Source of the DNA: Margaritispora aquatica
Taxonomy: Eukaryota; Ascomycota; Leotiomycetes; Helotiales; Discinellaceae
NCBI GenBank assembly: GCA_007644065.1
Contig: VJWN01000030.1
Location: 1 to 64,000 of the forward strand
Length of the DNA stretch: 64,000 nucleotides
Direction: 5' to 3'
A program made the translations under genes and the position numbers. Shown here piece after piece: positions 10,040-22,655 of the stretch. The notes under the pieces were generated by a model, which saw only the letters and a list, made by a program, of their open reading frames with translations, was not told the origin of the DNA and made no database searches. Position 1 is the stretch's first letter. Each line of letters starts with the position of its first letter.

Positions 10040-11941
10040 ATGCGGTTTTCCTCGTCTTCCGAGGTACCGTGGTGTAGTGGGATACTCCTATTCTGGTCTT
10101 TAATATCGCTGGTCTCTGCGGATCGAATTTTTGAATCAACTTCATTAGCCACTTGTCAGAGCGAATCAAATATCACCGCGAGCCTTTTCAATATTGCCTT
10201 CACGCCAAATAATCGAACTTTGACTGTCGATGTCGTTGGAGAGGCGCTGGTTGAGGGCAACGTGACCTTTAAAGTCCAAGCAGCTGCTTATGGCTACGTC
10301 TTTTTGAGGGATACCATTGACCCTTGCAAGGAGAATATTGCATCGTTCTGTCCTTTGAGTCAGCTACCAATCGGCTTGGATGTTACATATACAAACATCT
10401 CGACGAGTGTGATTGGAAGCATTCCAGGCATTGCGTACGAAATTCCGGATCTGGATGCGACCGTTACTGTCAATATTTTTTCAACCAGCAACCCGACGGT
10501 CAGTATCGGATGTGTTAAGTTAAAGATCTCAAATGGGAAGACGGTCAATCAGCTGGGAATTCGATGGGCCACCGCTATTGTTGCATGCTTAGGTCTCATC
10601 ACGTCTACGCTAATCAGTGGCATGGGCCACACCAATGCTGCTGCACATATTGCGATATATGCCTTTTCGCTTTTTGGTTACTTTCAATCTGTGGGCCTTA
10701 TTGGCCTCTCCGCAGTCCCTCTTCCACCTATTGTACAGTCGTTGACCCAAGACTTTGTCTGGTCGCTTGGCATCATCAGAGTCCCCTTTCTCCAAAGATT
10801 TGCAACATGGTATCAGCTTGCAACAGGTGGCACACCATCCACAGTACTTCGAACTCTGAGCACCAAATCCGTGGAAGTTCTTAAGAGAGGCTTTGATAGC
10901 GACAACAAATCTCCGAGAAACTCATTGTCCAGAAGAGCCCAAGTCTCCACCACTGACGGTGGTGAATACCTGGTCAAGGGTATCAAAAGAGTATCCTTTC
11001 GCGAGAATATAGAACCCACAAATTTATTCTTGACAGCTGTAACTTTCTACTGCATCGTTATTCTTATTACGCTGCTCGTCGTGGTTCTCTTCAAAAACCT
11101 GAGCGAGCTACTTACTCGAAGAAAATGGATCAAGAGCGAAAACTCAATTTTCGATGCTGTTCGAAACGAATGGCACATCATCCTCAAAGGCATTATATTC
11201 CGCCTCATCTTGATAGGATTCCTCCCAATGGCCGTCTTGGGATTCTGGGAATTCACCCAGATTGATTCCCCTGCGGAGGTGATTCTCGGTGTCCTCTTTT
11301 TGTTTGGCTTGACAGTTGCGTTGTCGCTCGCAGCTTTCAACATTATTCGAATTGCCCAGCACTCAGGAGCGCAACACAATACTCCAGCTTACTTGTTGTA
11401 CTCCGACCCTTCGGTCCTGCATAAATGGGGTGTTCTCTACGTTCTATTCCAGGCATCGGCATGCTGGTACGTCGTACCAAGTCTGCTCTACGTCCTTGTC
11501 AAAGCTGCGTTTATAGGGCTCGCCCAAAACTCTGGGATCGTCCAAGCTATTTCATTCATTATCATTGAGGCTATAGCCCTCATTTCGGCTGCTGTTACTC
11601 GGCCATGGATGGATAAGTCAACGAATGGAATTCACATCTCCATTTTGGCAGTCAACCTTTTGAACGCTATTTTTCTGCTTATTTTCACCAACATTTTCAA
11701 TGGCCCAGGACTTCTTATTGGCATCGTTGGTATAATTTTCTTCTTTCTCAATGTAATATTTGCGTTTGTACTGCTTTTGATTGTCTTGATAGTTGCAGGG
11801 ATTAGTGTATGGAAAAAGAATCCGGATCAGAGGTACAAGATTGTTAAAGACGACAGAGCGAGCTTTGCACTGTCAAGAACGAGATTGACCACAGAATTGA
11901 ATGACCTAGGGGTCGTCGCAAGGGGAGAAGGGAAGAGCTAG
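10040..11941 (+). CDS. FLC/TRP-family membrane protein (flavin carrier-like)
   Basis: A single exon of 633 aa. A signal peptide (residues 1-27) leads into a Cys-containing, N-glycosylatable ML-like lumenal domain (about 28-165; CQSESNITASLF, DPCKENIASFCPLSQLP). A TRP-like membrane domain follows with about nine helices (first at about 172-195, the last ending at about 590), then a short basic and polar tail (VWKKNPDQRYKIVKDDR). This arrangement is that of the fungal Flc1-3/Pkd2-like family, which acts in the ER or plasma membrane in FAD transport, calcium handling and wall maintenance. The family is often 700-800 aa, so the cytosolic tail is short here. The start codon is followed directly by the signal peptide, so the 10040 start is secure. 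Confidence 0.9.
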   Translation: MRFSSSSEVPWCSGILLFWSLISLVSADRIFESTSLATCQSESNITASLFNIAFTPNNRTLTVDVVGEALVEGNVTFKVQAAAYGYVFLRDTIDPCKENIASFCPLSQLPIGLDVTYTNISTSVIGSIPGIAYEIPDLDATVTVNIFSTSNPTVSIGCVKLKISNGKTVNQLGIRWATAIVACLGLITSTLISGMGHTNAAAHIAIYAFSLFGYFQSVGLIGLSAVPLPPIVQSLTQDFVWSLGIIRVPFLQRFATWYQLATGGTPSTVLRTLSTKSVEVLKRGFDSDNKSPRNSLSRRAQVSTTDGGEYLVKGIKRVSFRENIEPTNLFLTAVTFYCIVILITLLVVVLFKNLSELLTRRKWIKSENSIFDAVRNEWHIILKGIIFRLILIGFLPMAVLGFWEFTQIDSPAEVILGVLFLFGLTVALSLAAFNIIRIAQHSGAQHNTPAYLLYSDPSVLHKWGVLYVLFQASACWYVVPSLLYVLVKAAFIGLAQNSGIVQAISFIIIEAIALISAAVTRPWMDKSTNGIHISILAVNLLNAIFLLIFTNIFNGPGLLIGIVGIIFFFLNVIFAFVLLLIVLIVAGISVWKKNPDQRYKIVKDDRASFALSRTRLTTELNDLGVVARGEGKS

Positions 11942-12325
11942 GTGGACGGTCACTCGGCCCCACCACACCGCATCCCAGCGACATATATACGACCTCTATA
12001 GCTTTTCTAGTTAATCAGATTATCCACACACAAGCATCATTTCTGTTGATCTATATTGCTTGAATTTTGTGGTAAAATTGTCGACTCAGTACAGAAATAT
12101 TTGGAGACACACAGCAGGATGCAGACTGGAAGTTTTGCGAACGCCTGTTAGCATCACGGAGATGGGATGGGTACGCATGCTTGCTGTACCTTCCTTCCCC
12201 CTCTCAACACTTCAAAGATTTCAATACCCACAACCCCAATCACGAAGAGTCGCAACCAAATCACTTCATATCTTTGTTTCCAGCGCTACTCACAATCTTC
12301 CTACATTCACCAAATAATTCCAACA
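11942..12325. other. 3' UTR of the FLC-like gene and leader of the next locus
   Basis: Pyrimidine-rich sequence from about 12185 runs up to the ATG at 12326, as expected for a fungal 5' leader. No separate gene is seen. Confidence 0.4.
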
Positions 12326-13597
12326 ATGTCTCCTAACAGCCTTTTCGCAATTGGACGTAAGTCTGTTTCTATTATTCAAGAGCCCAGCTAAGCAGTACAG
12401 CCCTCAATGAGTTTAATTTTGAATTTGTTCCTGGACGCAATATCACATATGAATCTCCGATACTACCTGGCGAGGATTACGAGTGGACTATTCTTGCGCG
12501 CAAAACTATGAAGTCTCCGGAATACCCCGTTGACAATTCCATCATGGATTGCAAGACACTTCTTGCTAATCTGCCCAAGGTGGAGAAGGAGGGCTTCATT
12601 CATAGAGTATTTTCTCACTCGTTATCTAGATCTCTCTGACCGGTAAAAGGTGGCGGGAAGCATTGAACCTTGCCGATAAATCTCGTATGGACGCGCCAAA
12701 TCTCCTGCGTGATGGACAAGCTTCATTGCCATCATCGCAGCAGTCTAACCACCTCGGTAATGAGGATGAACGGAGAAAGTTTATGTTCATACAGTATCAG
12801 CAGGTAGAAAAGGACATGCTTGTAAATATTTCAATTTGCAGCCCATGCAATGCCAACATCATGAAGGCGCAGATGACAGTGGAGACTGGAGCAATCACTG
12901 CTGCACTTCTTGCCAAACCCTTTTGCTGCGACTGAAGCCCTAGAGTCTGTTCATCTCTCCCACTGGAGACTTTGTTCCCACTACTGGTGTTCCTCCCGCT
13001 GTCCAACCTCTTGCCACTGGAGTACTGAATCATAACCTGTCACCTAACCTCCTCCCAGCCGGAGCTTTCACACCTCTTGTTACAGTGCCAAAGTTGCATG
13101 AGAATGTGAAGCCCGTGGTTCACTTAAATATCATCATCAAGCGGAAAACTTCCAACGACTTCCCAATCCGCAATGCAGGCGACGTTTGGACTCTTGAGCT
13201 CCCATTGATAGCAAGCTTCATCAATGAGCCACGACAAGGTTACATGAGCAGAATACCTATGCTGCTGAGTATGTATGCAACAAATGAACAAGGTAAGGAG
13301 CACCCAAACAAGTTAAATCTTCAAAAACTCACAGAATGCTATTGGAAATGTTACGCTGCTATACTGGAGCCCAATCATCAACACCTTGGAGCGACACCGG
13401 AGTTCAAGCAGTGGTTCATTGAGCGAACAATCACCAGTTACTATTTTCTCATGGAGAAGGATTCACTGGAGGTGGATGCTTGCTTGGATCATCGTATCAA
13501 AGATAGATGCCATAATTATAACTCGAAGAGTCACACATGGCGGTATGTAGCGACAGGTGCAGGCTTTACGAGTGGAAGTTTGGCAAGCATAAGATGA
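12326..13597 (+). pseudogene. Unrecognised multi-exon gene, probably decaying
   Basis: The ATG at 12326 opens a 31-nt exon with a good donor (12357) and acceptor (12400) that joins in frame to a coding-like stretch (PLNEFNFEFVPGRN...) ending at TGA 12637-12639. Coding quality then continues in other frames: 12630-12935 (TGKRWREALNLADKS) and from 12943 to the stop at 13595, including TGDFVPTTGVPPAVQPLATG and 170 more residues (VVHLNIIIKRKTSNDF, ECYWKCYAAILEPNHQHLG). The frames would join in phase if two GT-AG segments of only 23 and 20 nt (12607-12629, 12822-12841) were removed. A TAG at 12941-12943 interrupts the last frame. No family is recognised. It could be a damaged gene or two genes; RNA data would decide. 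Confidence 0.45.
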
Positions 13598-14090
13598 GGG
13601 AAGGCTTATCTGTGAGTTTGTTGTGTGCTGTTAAGATATTTTGAACGAAATCATATTTGTGGCTTTCTTAAATTAAATTGCTATTTGTTTTCTCATCCAT
13701 CCACATGTTTGCTCATTAAGATATATTAATATGCCACCAATCATTTGCAATGTCCTCTTGAAGAGAGCGTCTCTCATTTTGACTAGCATTTTCAAATTTT
13801 TCAAATCCTTTCTAAGATATGTTAGTATGTACAGTATATAAAAATGAGATATTTAGTAGTCAGATCGTATTATGCTACGACAAGTAAGATATGTTGATTT
13901 TGAATGCGGCCCACTATCGTGGCTTTGCTTAAATTAAAACACAATCAGAACTGTGAGGGTATTTGTTGACCTCCACCTCGCAACATATTACCTTCACCAA
14001 CACAGTATTATCCTCAGTACTTCGCGAATCGAGTTATTCTTGGATACGTACAAGTTGTAATTACGCTGTACCAACTTCAGTGGAAAATAC
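13598..14090. other. AT-rich intergenic stretch, no gene
   Basis: It contains several copies of a short AAGATATGTTA-like motif but no usable open frame. Confidence 0.5.
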
Positions 14091-16023
14091 ATGAAACAAT
14101 TCAACACGCCTTGCCCAAGTCGCCTTCAACCATTCTTTCGATCTTCATCGCTTTACTTTACCTTACCAATGGCGCTCACCTGGGTAAACCCCCAAACGCA
14201 AGCCAGCACCCAACAATTGCCGGTGATTCTGCAATCATTGGCGGCAGAGATCTTTATGCTAAAGGCACACAATAAGATAGTGAGAATGTCCCACCACACA
14301 CAGCATAACTCAACTGACAGATATCTTTAGGATGAAACGGTTGCATCACGAGCCCCGCTACCTGCGCGCTTATGGCAGAATTCCTTATAAGTAAGGATAT
14401 TGGTGGTTCCTCTCGCCTTCTCAACAACACTTGTTGAGAAGGTAAGTATTGGGCATTTGACTGACTTTATACAATGTCGTATGGTGGGCTACATCACAGA
14501 ATCGGAGGTGTTTCCAGCAATGCGCGATCATCTCAAGAAACCGAGGGCTTCTAAGGCAGACAGCGCCTAGGAGATCAACTAGGTGGCCAGAGGAAGCAAC
14601 AAAAGGGTGTGCAAAACAGCTTCGCAGCATTCGCGGAGCTTTGAACATTCAGATACGATTCGAAGGCACCACACTATGGTGGAGATATCTTTTTTGGAAG
14701 TCGCTGAGAGAAAAGACATCCTCAGCAACCAGCAATGCCTGCTGGTTTTGAGTAACCGATACCCGAATCGCGACATTTGAGCCCGAGCCTCATTGTCCAG
14801 TGAATGAGTTTGTCTTCCAGATGAAGCTCTCCAGCCAATCCCTGGAGTATCACATCATGAAGCAGGTGAAGAGTAGCTTTGGGTACATCGCGTTCAATTC
14901 CGGACACTTCAAGCAAGTCTAACCTTCTTCTTTCTACTGGTCCAACTTAAAGGCATAAGTTGACTGTGAAGGAGGTTGAGAAACGCCAACATGATGTCGA
15001 GAAGCATGACGAGCTTTCGGTTCAAGCAAAACACATTGTCAAATTTGGTGCTAAGTGCAAGGAAGATAATGACCAAGTTCACTTCTTGACCTGGGGTACT
15101 TCTATGAAGAGTAATCTTCCCATTCGTTGGAAGGGCAACACCACTCGACCAAAGGAAACAGATGCAGAGATGGTTGGACTTCCAGGCTTCATATGCGAAG
15201 AGCAAGCCCTCATAACTCTAATTTACAAACGTTCAAAGGTCTTCATTGATGCCTAGAAATTATTTAGAGCCCGTGTTCAAGTATGCCATGAGGGAGGCCT
15301 TGCACCCTTCTACGCCGAGTATTTTGATATTGAGGTCAGAAGCCAATTCATCAAATAGATCAAGAACCCAGAATCAACCCTTCCTCATCTGCCATGGATG
15401 CAACTGCCAACCAACCCAATTGCCCAAGGAAGGTAGTATTTGCTGTGCATACCCAAAAATTCGAATTCGGTGATGCCAAAAAGTATGAGAGAGTTCAAAG
15501 TGCAGCACTCATTCGTGAGATTGCTTACGAGAACTTTGTCATTGAACATACTTCAACTGATATCTGGAAAACCCCATGCATGTGTGACCCACAAGCTTGC
15601 AAAAGTGGCAAGGACAAGGACAAGTGGTCCAGTGGTGGTCTTCGGCAGAGCAATTGATGCAAGTCTTTTGTCGGGAGTCTGACATTGCGGATAACGTATG
15701 GGCGAGACGCTCCTCGAAGCGTCATACCCATTGACTTCACGTCTATCACATCGGACACAAGTTTAGAATACCCACACAAAGGGAGACATTCACACAAGGC
15801 TATAATGAGGAGATGGAGAAGAGCATGGTTGAAGGATGGGGCAGCAGTGGATGCCGCCAGGCGTGAAGCATTGGCGAGAAAGCAGGATGGCAGTTATCAT
15901 TTGTACAAGTTGGGAGCTCTCTTTTCAGGTGGAAGGCTGCGTAAAGAGGACAAATGGTTAGAACTTCTTCAAGCCATGTTCAGAAAAGCACTCCTTCATT
16001 TGGGACAGAGCTATAGCACGTAG
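14091..16023 (+). pseudogene. Relic of an unrecognised multi-exon gene
   Basis: Protein-like sequence runs on the plus strand through several frames linked by plausible introns: 14281-14332 (GTGAGA...CTTTAG) and 14441-14490 (GTAAGT...TCACAG), which both join in phase, and about 14931-14958. The pieces include DETVASRAPLPARLWQNSL, VTDTRIATFEPEPHCPVNEF, HFLTWGTSMKSNLPIRWKG and, at the end, a basic stretch (AIMRRWRRAWLKDG) in the 15685-16023 frame. Stops interrupt it: TAA 14388-14390, TGA 14749-14751 and TAG 15356-15358. The sense frames cannot be joined into one intact protein. I do not recognise the family. Confidence 0.4.
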
Positions 16024-16851
16024 TGGAGTCTTTTAGCCGTTTCTTTTACTTGGACAGGACGCATTTTCCAACAGACAGATTGGCTAAGAGATCAGAGTGA
16101 ATACAGGAAAGAAGATAGAATAGGGGACACAGAAAGACGAGCTAATATGTTCGCGATTGGAAATGGCTCTGCATCTGGTCGCTCTATTTCTAACTTTTGA
16201 CTTGGAGTGTGTTCTATAGTTTCCACTAGAGACCATGACTAAATGTATTAAATTTATAACATAGGTATATAATGTAATAGAAAATATACAAAATATCACT
16301 CAGCTCACCGATTTAATAGCTGGGAATAAGTATTGCAAAAAGCTTGGATACCAAATGGAACTCCTGGCGTGAAATGTTTAGTTAGAATTAACGGCTCGCT
16401 TAAAATTTAGTATCATTCCAAAAACCCCTTGCCCTTCCATCTCAAGGCTCACAGCAATTTCTGCAATCATACAGCCACGCAGACCACATCACCACACATC
16501 TCTCGATCTATTGATATCGAAAGTTTCGTTTCCCCTGTATCCCATTCAAACCAACGTATTTCTCCTGGCTAAGGACTTTCCGGCCTCGGAAATATTTGTT
16601 TACGCGTTTGCAGATAGTTTTTTTACGTTTGAAGAATTTTCTTCCTACGTCAACAAGATCTTTCAGATCAACCTCCCCAAACCCTCAGCAACCTCACGGA
16701 AGCTGTTTTTGTCGAGGACCTACTAGAAGGTCCTCAAGGCATTCCTGCGAGTGTCAACCTATTTTTTTTTTTTTTTTCAACTTGCCTTCACGGTCAAGTT
16801 ATAGATAACTAGCGTCTTAGATAGTCAGCATTCACTTGCCCTGCATCAGAT
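16024..16851. other. Intergenic, no gene seen
   Basis: An AT-rich middle part (16230-16420), then pyrimidine-rich sequence, with a T-run at about 16761-16777. It probably includes the leader of the gene at 16852. Confidence 0.4.
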
Positions 16852-17538
16852 ATGGACCTGTCCCACATTTTCCGACGTTCGTACTCATGTACTGGATCCC
16901 GGAGAGAGACTCCCAAAGATGACGATGGTAAGGAAGCCTGGCAACTTTGGCGTATCGAGGGCAAGTATAAAGACAGGTCCTAACTTGTCTATGGAGTGCA
17001 GTACTGGGAGAACCACAATGGGAAAAACCTTTTGTACCCAGTTCCAATCGAGGATCTTCAGTCGGGCATTTCTTATGGTTTAGCTAACACGAGTCAAGCA
17101 ACGATGAGGCAGTTCGCAGAATTTCTGTTGCCAGCCTTACGTAAAGAGTTGGCATCAAACCCGAGCTACGACCTGAACGACTTTTCTCCACCATTCCCGA
17201 CCGCGGTGACGATTGCTTACCACAGCCCCGAGTGCACGCCCACGCCTTTCGAGGCTGCATGTCGCGTTTATGGGATGGCAAGCATGGGTAGTAATTGGGC
17301 GGTTCGACCCAAAGGTGAACGAAAGGCTGCGAAAGAGTCTGCCCAGATGCTAGCGGTAGCAGAATTTTTTCGTGTGAAGGACTTAACCAGAGGAGCCGCC
17401 CACAAATACATACCGGCGCCCATGGTGAACAAAGGCATAGTGAGTGACTTGACAACATACTTGGCTGAAAATTTTTCAAAGCACTGCGACAACATCAAAT
17501 GCGAGGTGTTTACTAGAATTGAAGCCTGGGTTGTATAA
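16852..17538 (+). CDS. Hypothetical protein, two exons
   Basis: Exon 1 (16852-16927) has a GTAAGG donor. The branch site CTAAC at about 16982 and the AG at 16996 give exon 2 (16997-17538) in frame, for 205 aa. Without the intron the frame has no ATG near the start, which supports the splice. The product has no signal peptide or membrane segment. It has a mid-region with PECTPTPFEAACRVYGMASM and a Lys/Arg/Glu-rich helix (RPKGERKAAKESAQML). No family is recognised. The sequence just downstream (17585-17904) also looks coding but is in a different frame, so the gene may once have been longer. Confidence 0.5.
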
Positions 17539-17584
17539 GTTGCTCATCATCAAGATAAATCCCCACTAACATTACGTGACAGAA

Positions 17585-17904
17585 ACGTCATTTGTTCTGA
17601 TCTGTTTCCCAATATTCTGAATCTCCCTTCAGATCAGCAATTGTCTGCTTTTGAAGACTTGCTGTGGCTGCCCAAGAAGAAACGCGAGCACCGTTTGACT
17701 GGCAGGAAGGTTCTAATATGGATACTGGAGCCACTTAAAGGCGGTATAGATTTGATATTGGCTCTCGGAATCAAACCCAAAGGTTTGACACCGGAGCAAA
17801 TGAAGAAGAGAAAGAAAATGATCAATCATTTCGTCCGCCTTGTTGGCTACCTATCCACATTGTGCTGGTGGCAATTTGTCTATAAAGAAAGGCCTGATAT
17901 CTAA
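17585..17904 (+). pseudogene. Coding-like fragment, duplicated at 22.5 kb
   Basis: An open frame from 17585 to the stop at 17902 reads SDLFPNILNLPSDQQLSAF, then LLWLPKKKREHRLTGRKV, GLTPEQMKKRKKMINHFVRL and WWQFVYKERPDI. It follows a good branch and acceptor (CACTAAC...GACAG, ending 17582) but is out of phase with the preceding gene, so it reads as a detached 3' exon. Bases 17748-17872 recur at 22528-22650. Confidence 0.4.
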
Positions 17905-20900
17905 AGATTGAAGGATGTTGTGGGTGCAGTTGACGTTCATTTTCATCTACCTGCATAATTCAATTGGTTTCGTGATGCCATCCTGCTGTCCAACGGCCGT
18001 GGTCTGCTCCTGAGATTGCTCTCATCGTTGAATGTTCTCCTCGTGCATCGCAATTCCAGATGTAGTTGGAATAGCTCCTGTGTCGAGGTGAGACATCGAA
18101 GCTAAGGGCGTGTTTGCGAGCCTTTGCCAAGCACATTCATGGAAACCTTATTCTAATGATTTTGGCAAGGTATTTGATATTGGGAGCAGGAACCGAGCTT
18201 AGATGTGACATTCTGTGTCTTGAATTGGGATATGCTTGAAGTTTTGTTAACTTCCAGCATAAAATGTTGCTGACTTGAGGTTTGGCTCAATAGTTGAGGT
18301 TCCTAACAGCCAAGAATGAGGCTTGCATTAAATGAGCTTATATAAATTTGCTGTTTGTAGGAGACTTTAGGCGCGATGATGTTTTTTTCTACACTATTTG
18401 TTGCAATCCAAATTCTGGTGTGTCTCGCTTTACGAGGGGTGTACGCCTTCGTGTGCGCCTTGTTCGCGGCAATGGTGCTGAAGAAGGATAGCTAGAGCCT
18501 TGTGACTTGCAGGTTTAGAAAGAAACATTGGGGAAATGAGAACTTCATTACCAAAAATATCCTATCATGGCTTGCTTGTAGGAAAAGCAACACCCGTCAT
18601 GACGTTTCTGCTTTCGCTACTTCATATGAAGCAAGGCCCAACAAGCCCGCCACAAGACATGAACTCTTCATGACCAAGCCATATCAATATAGACTTCGGC
18701 TTCTGTAATAATTTTAGAATCAAGACCTTGAAGAATCCATCCTAATAATCAAAAGAGTAGCATTTGCCCTCATCATATTCCCCAAATTGGCCGAGGGCTC
18801 ACTTATAGGCAGCCATCTTACCAACTGGTAGCTTCTCTCCCTTTAAGTAGCGAAGTAGTCGACGGTATGAAGCGATTGCCGCATAGTCAGTGAAGTGTAG
18901 TAAGCGCCTTCGCTGTCCACTGGTGTACTCGTCTCTCGAACGCACTGATTTTTCAGCGAATCTGATGGTGGTAATCTTATCCAAACTTTTGTACTGCGAG
19001 ACAAATGCTGACATTGGTCATGAAGTGGAGAAAGCGAAAGCAGAGACCCATAGTCCATAATCTGAATCAGTGAGGCAACACTGTCCTGATATGCATGAAA
19101 GCGGGTTGTCAACTAGCCAGTCAGCGAATTTTCAAGAGATTAGATGGAGCGTACTCAATAGGTGGAGGATAGAGCAGATCAAGGACTCATTGCGTTCTCG
19201 ACCGTATCTTCAAGAATTTGCTGGCCAAAAACACAATCATCTTCGAACCACGCACCAGCAAGTATCATTAGGATTTATACAAGATGCTCGACTCTTAAGC
19301 ATGGATAAATAATACCATTGGAACTCTGGGCATTGAATGCGGCGGGATGGTACACCCTTGATATTCCAAGAGAGGATGTTGGACTGTGTGGACTGAAGTG
19401 GGAGGGCGCTTTGCAGAAGATATTTCGGTTTATTTTTATGGTTAGGGAATTGGGGATGTATTGCATAAACTGAAGAGGTCAGCATTATAATTCAATTTGC
19501 CTACTGTTTTGATGTAAGGTTACCAAAATGAGAAGTTCTTTTATTGATACGGTAGAGGGTTGTGACTCTTGAGGGTTCGGCGACAGACAGGACGCAATGT
19601 TATTCTGACAATACGGCATTCATTTCTGGAATTTGTTCAATGATTGAAGAGCCTAACGGTTGATTTAGGCCTGTTCAAATGTCGGCCGGCTGGTGATTGA
19701 GAAAATTGCCCACCAACCTTATGACTTTTTGTCACGGTGACAAACTAAGACTCCTTTCCCGCCATTGGAGCCGCCAATCGTGCCTTTAAATTCAGAGGTC
19801 GTGCATTTGGGCATTGCTGGATCTATCTGTGGGCAGGCCACTGGAGCACTGGTCAAGAAGTTAAGACCCGAGATACAAGCTAATGACCAGAAATATGATA
19901 GATTTAATTATGCTTCTAACTTCCACAAGCTATTCCTTGGAGCTAACGTGCCTTAAAAGATCATTAACAGCTCCGCAAGTTTTCTCAAACTTTTCGATTA
20001 TTTAACCACCTACCCCTGAAACTCGAATTTGACGACCATGGCCACTAAAGAGATTCATACTCAACCCAAGCAATCTTATACTCTTGAAAGCAATGTGGAA
20101 GCTCAGGAGAGGCTGGATATGGGGAAATAGCGGACGGGGGATGCGTCAATACTGGCCTTGACTTGGCTTCCCAAGAATCTGTGCCAGAGACAGGAATTGC
20201 GCTGATTGGAGTGGTGGAAATACTCATCATGACGTTTGTCGAACCAGCGAACTTAAGGCGTATGTTGAGGATTCACATGGCTGCATGGCTGTGTTCAAAG
20301 GAGGTCGCTGAGGCAATCATTCGAGTCAATACAACTCTGATCATATATCCTGAGCATGCAAAACTCCTGAGCTCCTAGAAAATCTGCCATATAAACGTCA
20401 GCCGGTGGACTTCCAAAGATATCGGCGAACTGATAGCATTGGGGTGTGAAATGAGGGGTATGCGAGGCACTCATGGATGTAGGCCGAGCAGGAGGTTTGC
20501 TCTTGGCGTGTAACAATATCAACAAGGAGCTGTATGCCACGACCTTTCTCGAAGATGAGGAAATCAGCAGGGTAATTCGAGACTTTCACTATATTAGAGA
20601 GTAGGTGTACATGGCAGGTTTGATGATTGATGCATATTCGATGGCAGATTTTGAGGATATTGATGGGATTGCTGAAACTTGTGGATTTGTAAGAGATATG
20701 GACATCAACGCATGGCAAAGCAATAGCACAAAAATTGAGCCTCTCACTTCTACTTGGGATTATTTGGAGGATCTGCGCTACCTCCTGCAACCACAGCATA
20801 CACAAGTAGATACTCTCCTCCATCATAGATCTTCTAACTGCACTTGCCACTCTACTTCCCTCAACCGACCTTGCCTGCCATGCTGTAAGCCTTCAACCAT

Positions 20901-22525
20901 TCTACGATATCCTCGTGACTTATTCATGAGCTTGAATTTTGAGCGAACTGGGACGAGACATTGAGCCTTTCTGGTTGGCCAAAGGACATCTATCCTTGAA
21001 CACGATGCCTCGTTGCTGACTCGAGGATGTGGGATATTGATAAGCGGGAATTGAGATCGCCCTCCGCGAAGCGTGGCTTTCTACTTGTGGAAGTAAGAGG
21101 CCCAGATGCTCCCCGAGATGTGATTTGTGCCGTCTCGGGAGATTTCGTGGTTGACGACAGCTGCTATGCATCTAAAATGCCGTATGTAGATTTCCGTACC
21201 AACCACAACTACTCTTCCCGTTGCTGATTCCAAGGCGGGTCAAACGGAGTTGCTCATGCGAAAGATGATATTGCCAATTCTGGAATTGTAGATAGATTGT
21301 GAAGGGGATTGGCTTTGTAGTGTCTGTCAGAATGTCCAAGATGGCTCTCTTTAATGGTCTATCTTCCTCCTCAAAACCAGTAAGAACAGAAATGGCGCGG
21401 ATAATAGAAGATTCGCTCCAGATAATGCCCCATGAGTTTTATCCTGCGTGATTTGGTCTCTCATACAATATCCTAGTCCCATCTTAGTACAGCCCATAAA
21501 GCAAAGTCATGTTGCCCCCACCAACTATGAAGAAGCCTAGCTGTTCTGTTCGGCATTGACGTGCAAGCATTCCAGCCTACGTTGTTACACCACCTCTGAA
21601 TGAAAGGAGGGATGTTTGTAACGCCCATGCTGTTCAAATTGGGACCGAAATGAAGAAGGTCGTAAATTTGAGCGTGTCCAGGTATACTGTGTAAGGATAG
21701 TGGAGAGCTCATTGTTGTAACCACTTCAATTGGTATTCGTAGACGAAAGTAGCTCTGAGGACGTTGGGATCTTGATATAGAACGTGTACAGATATCTGCA
21801 AAGGTTAGTATGGAGGTATCAAGGTTTGCGCTGAAAGTACCTTGGCTTTCTGCATCAAGCTCTCGATGCGTGAAAGCGTGAATGGAGCGCAGGTCTGCGG
21901 AAGAAAACTTTTGTCTAAAAAAGCAGAATCTTGCCTAGCTTGAGGCAGCTGATTTGATGGCTGATGCTTCTAATGGCAGATATTCTGGTAGCTATGAGAC
22001 GACTTGTAAAAATCTTTTACTTGCAGTGAGTGGAGGAGCTGATGTGGCGGAATTTAATTCGCAATGCGAGCTCGAAGCCAACCTCAAAACCTCAAAGCCG
22101 CCAAAACTTCCCGAGCCCTTCAATAATCCAAAGTATATAAAGACAGTCCTAAATATCGCTCCTACAACCGTCTCTTTGATATATAATCATTCACACACCT
22201 TGAGATCACGATTGCGAAACTGAAGATTTCTAGTGTCGAGTTAGTAACCCGGCGCCACGGCTCTGTTTCTAGCTTCCATAGTCCTCTAATCCGCGGGACA
22301 AGAATTTTTTGTGCTGGGAGACGATATGGTTATTCTGGCAGGCATGATAAAGATGGAGGGTGTCAGCGTGAATGGCTGGGAGATAGATGGAGGTAAGTGA
22401 AGTGGAGGGGAAGGGAGACAGGAAGTTTGGGACTTTTCATGTTGAGAAGAATTTGTGACTACCCAAGGGTAAACGGGAACATTCCCTAACCGGCAGGACG
22501 GTATTAATCTAGACACTGCATAGTG
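17905..22525. other. Gene-poor zone of about 4.6 kb
   Basis: No intact gene can be supported. Scattered coding-like scraps exist: 18799-19014 minus (71 codons, Arg/Lys-rich), 19765-19953 plus, and a minus-strand stretch at 21700-21960 with a convincing intron (GTACTTTC...CTTTGCAG). None has a recognisable domain, and none extends without stops. The composition looks like decayed former genes and not transposon sequence. Confidence 0.5.
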
Positions 22526-22655
22526 CGGACTTGATCTTGGCCCTCGGAATTAAACCCAAAGGTTTGACACTGGAGCAAAGGAAAAGAGGAGTAGGAGGAT
22601 CAATCACTTCGTCCGCCTTGTTGGCTACTTGTCCACATTGTGCTGGTGGCATGTA
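22526..22655 (+). repeat. Diverged copy of 17748-17872
   Basis: About 125 bp align with 17748-17872 at roughly 85% by eye; the shared core includes AAACCCAAAGGTTTGACAC and TTCGTCCGCCTTGTTGGCTA. This copy has small indels that break the frame, so it is the dead partner. Both copies are in the same orientation. Confidence 0.75.

Noticed and set aside
18799..19112. Overlapping minus-strand frames in the gene-poor zone
   Set aside because: They are short, and two frames compete over the same bases with no domain in either.
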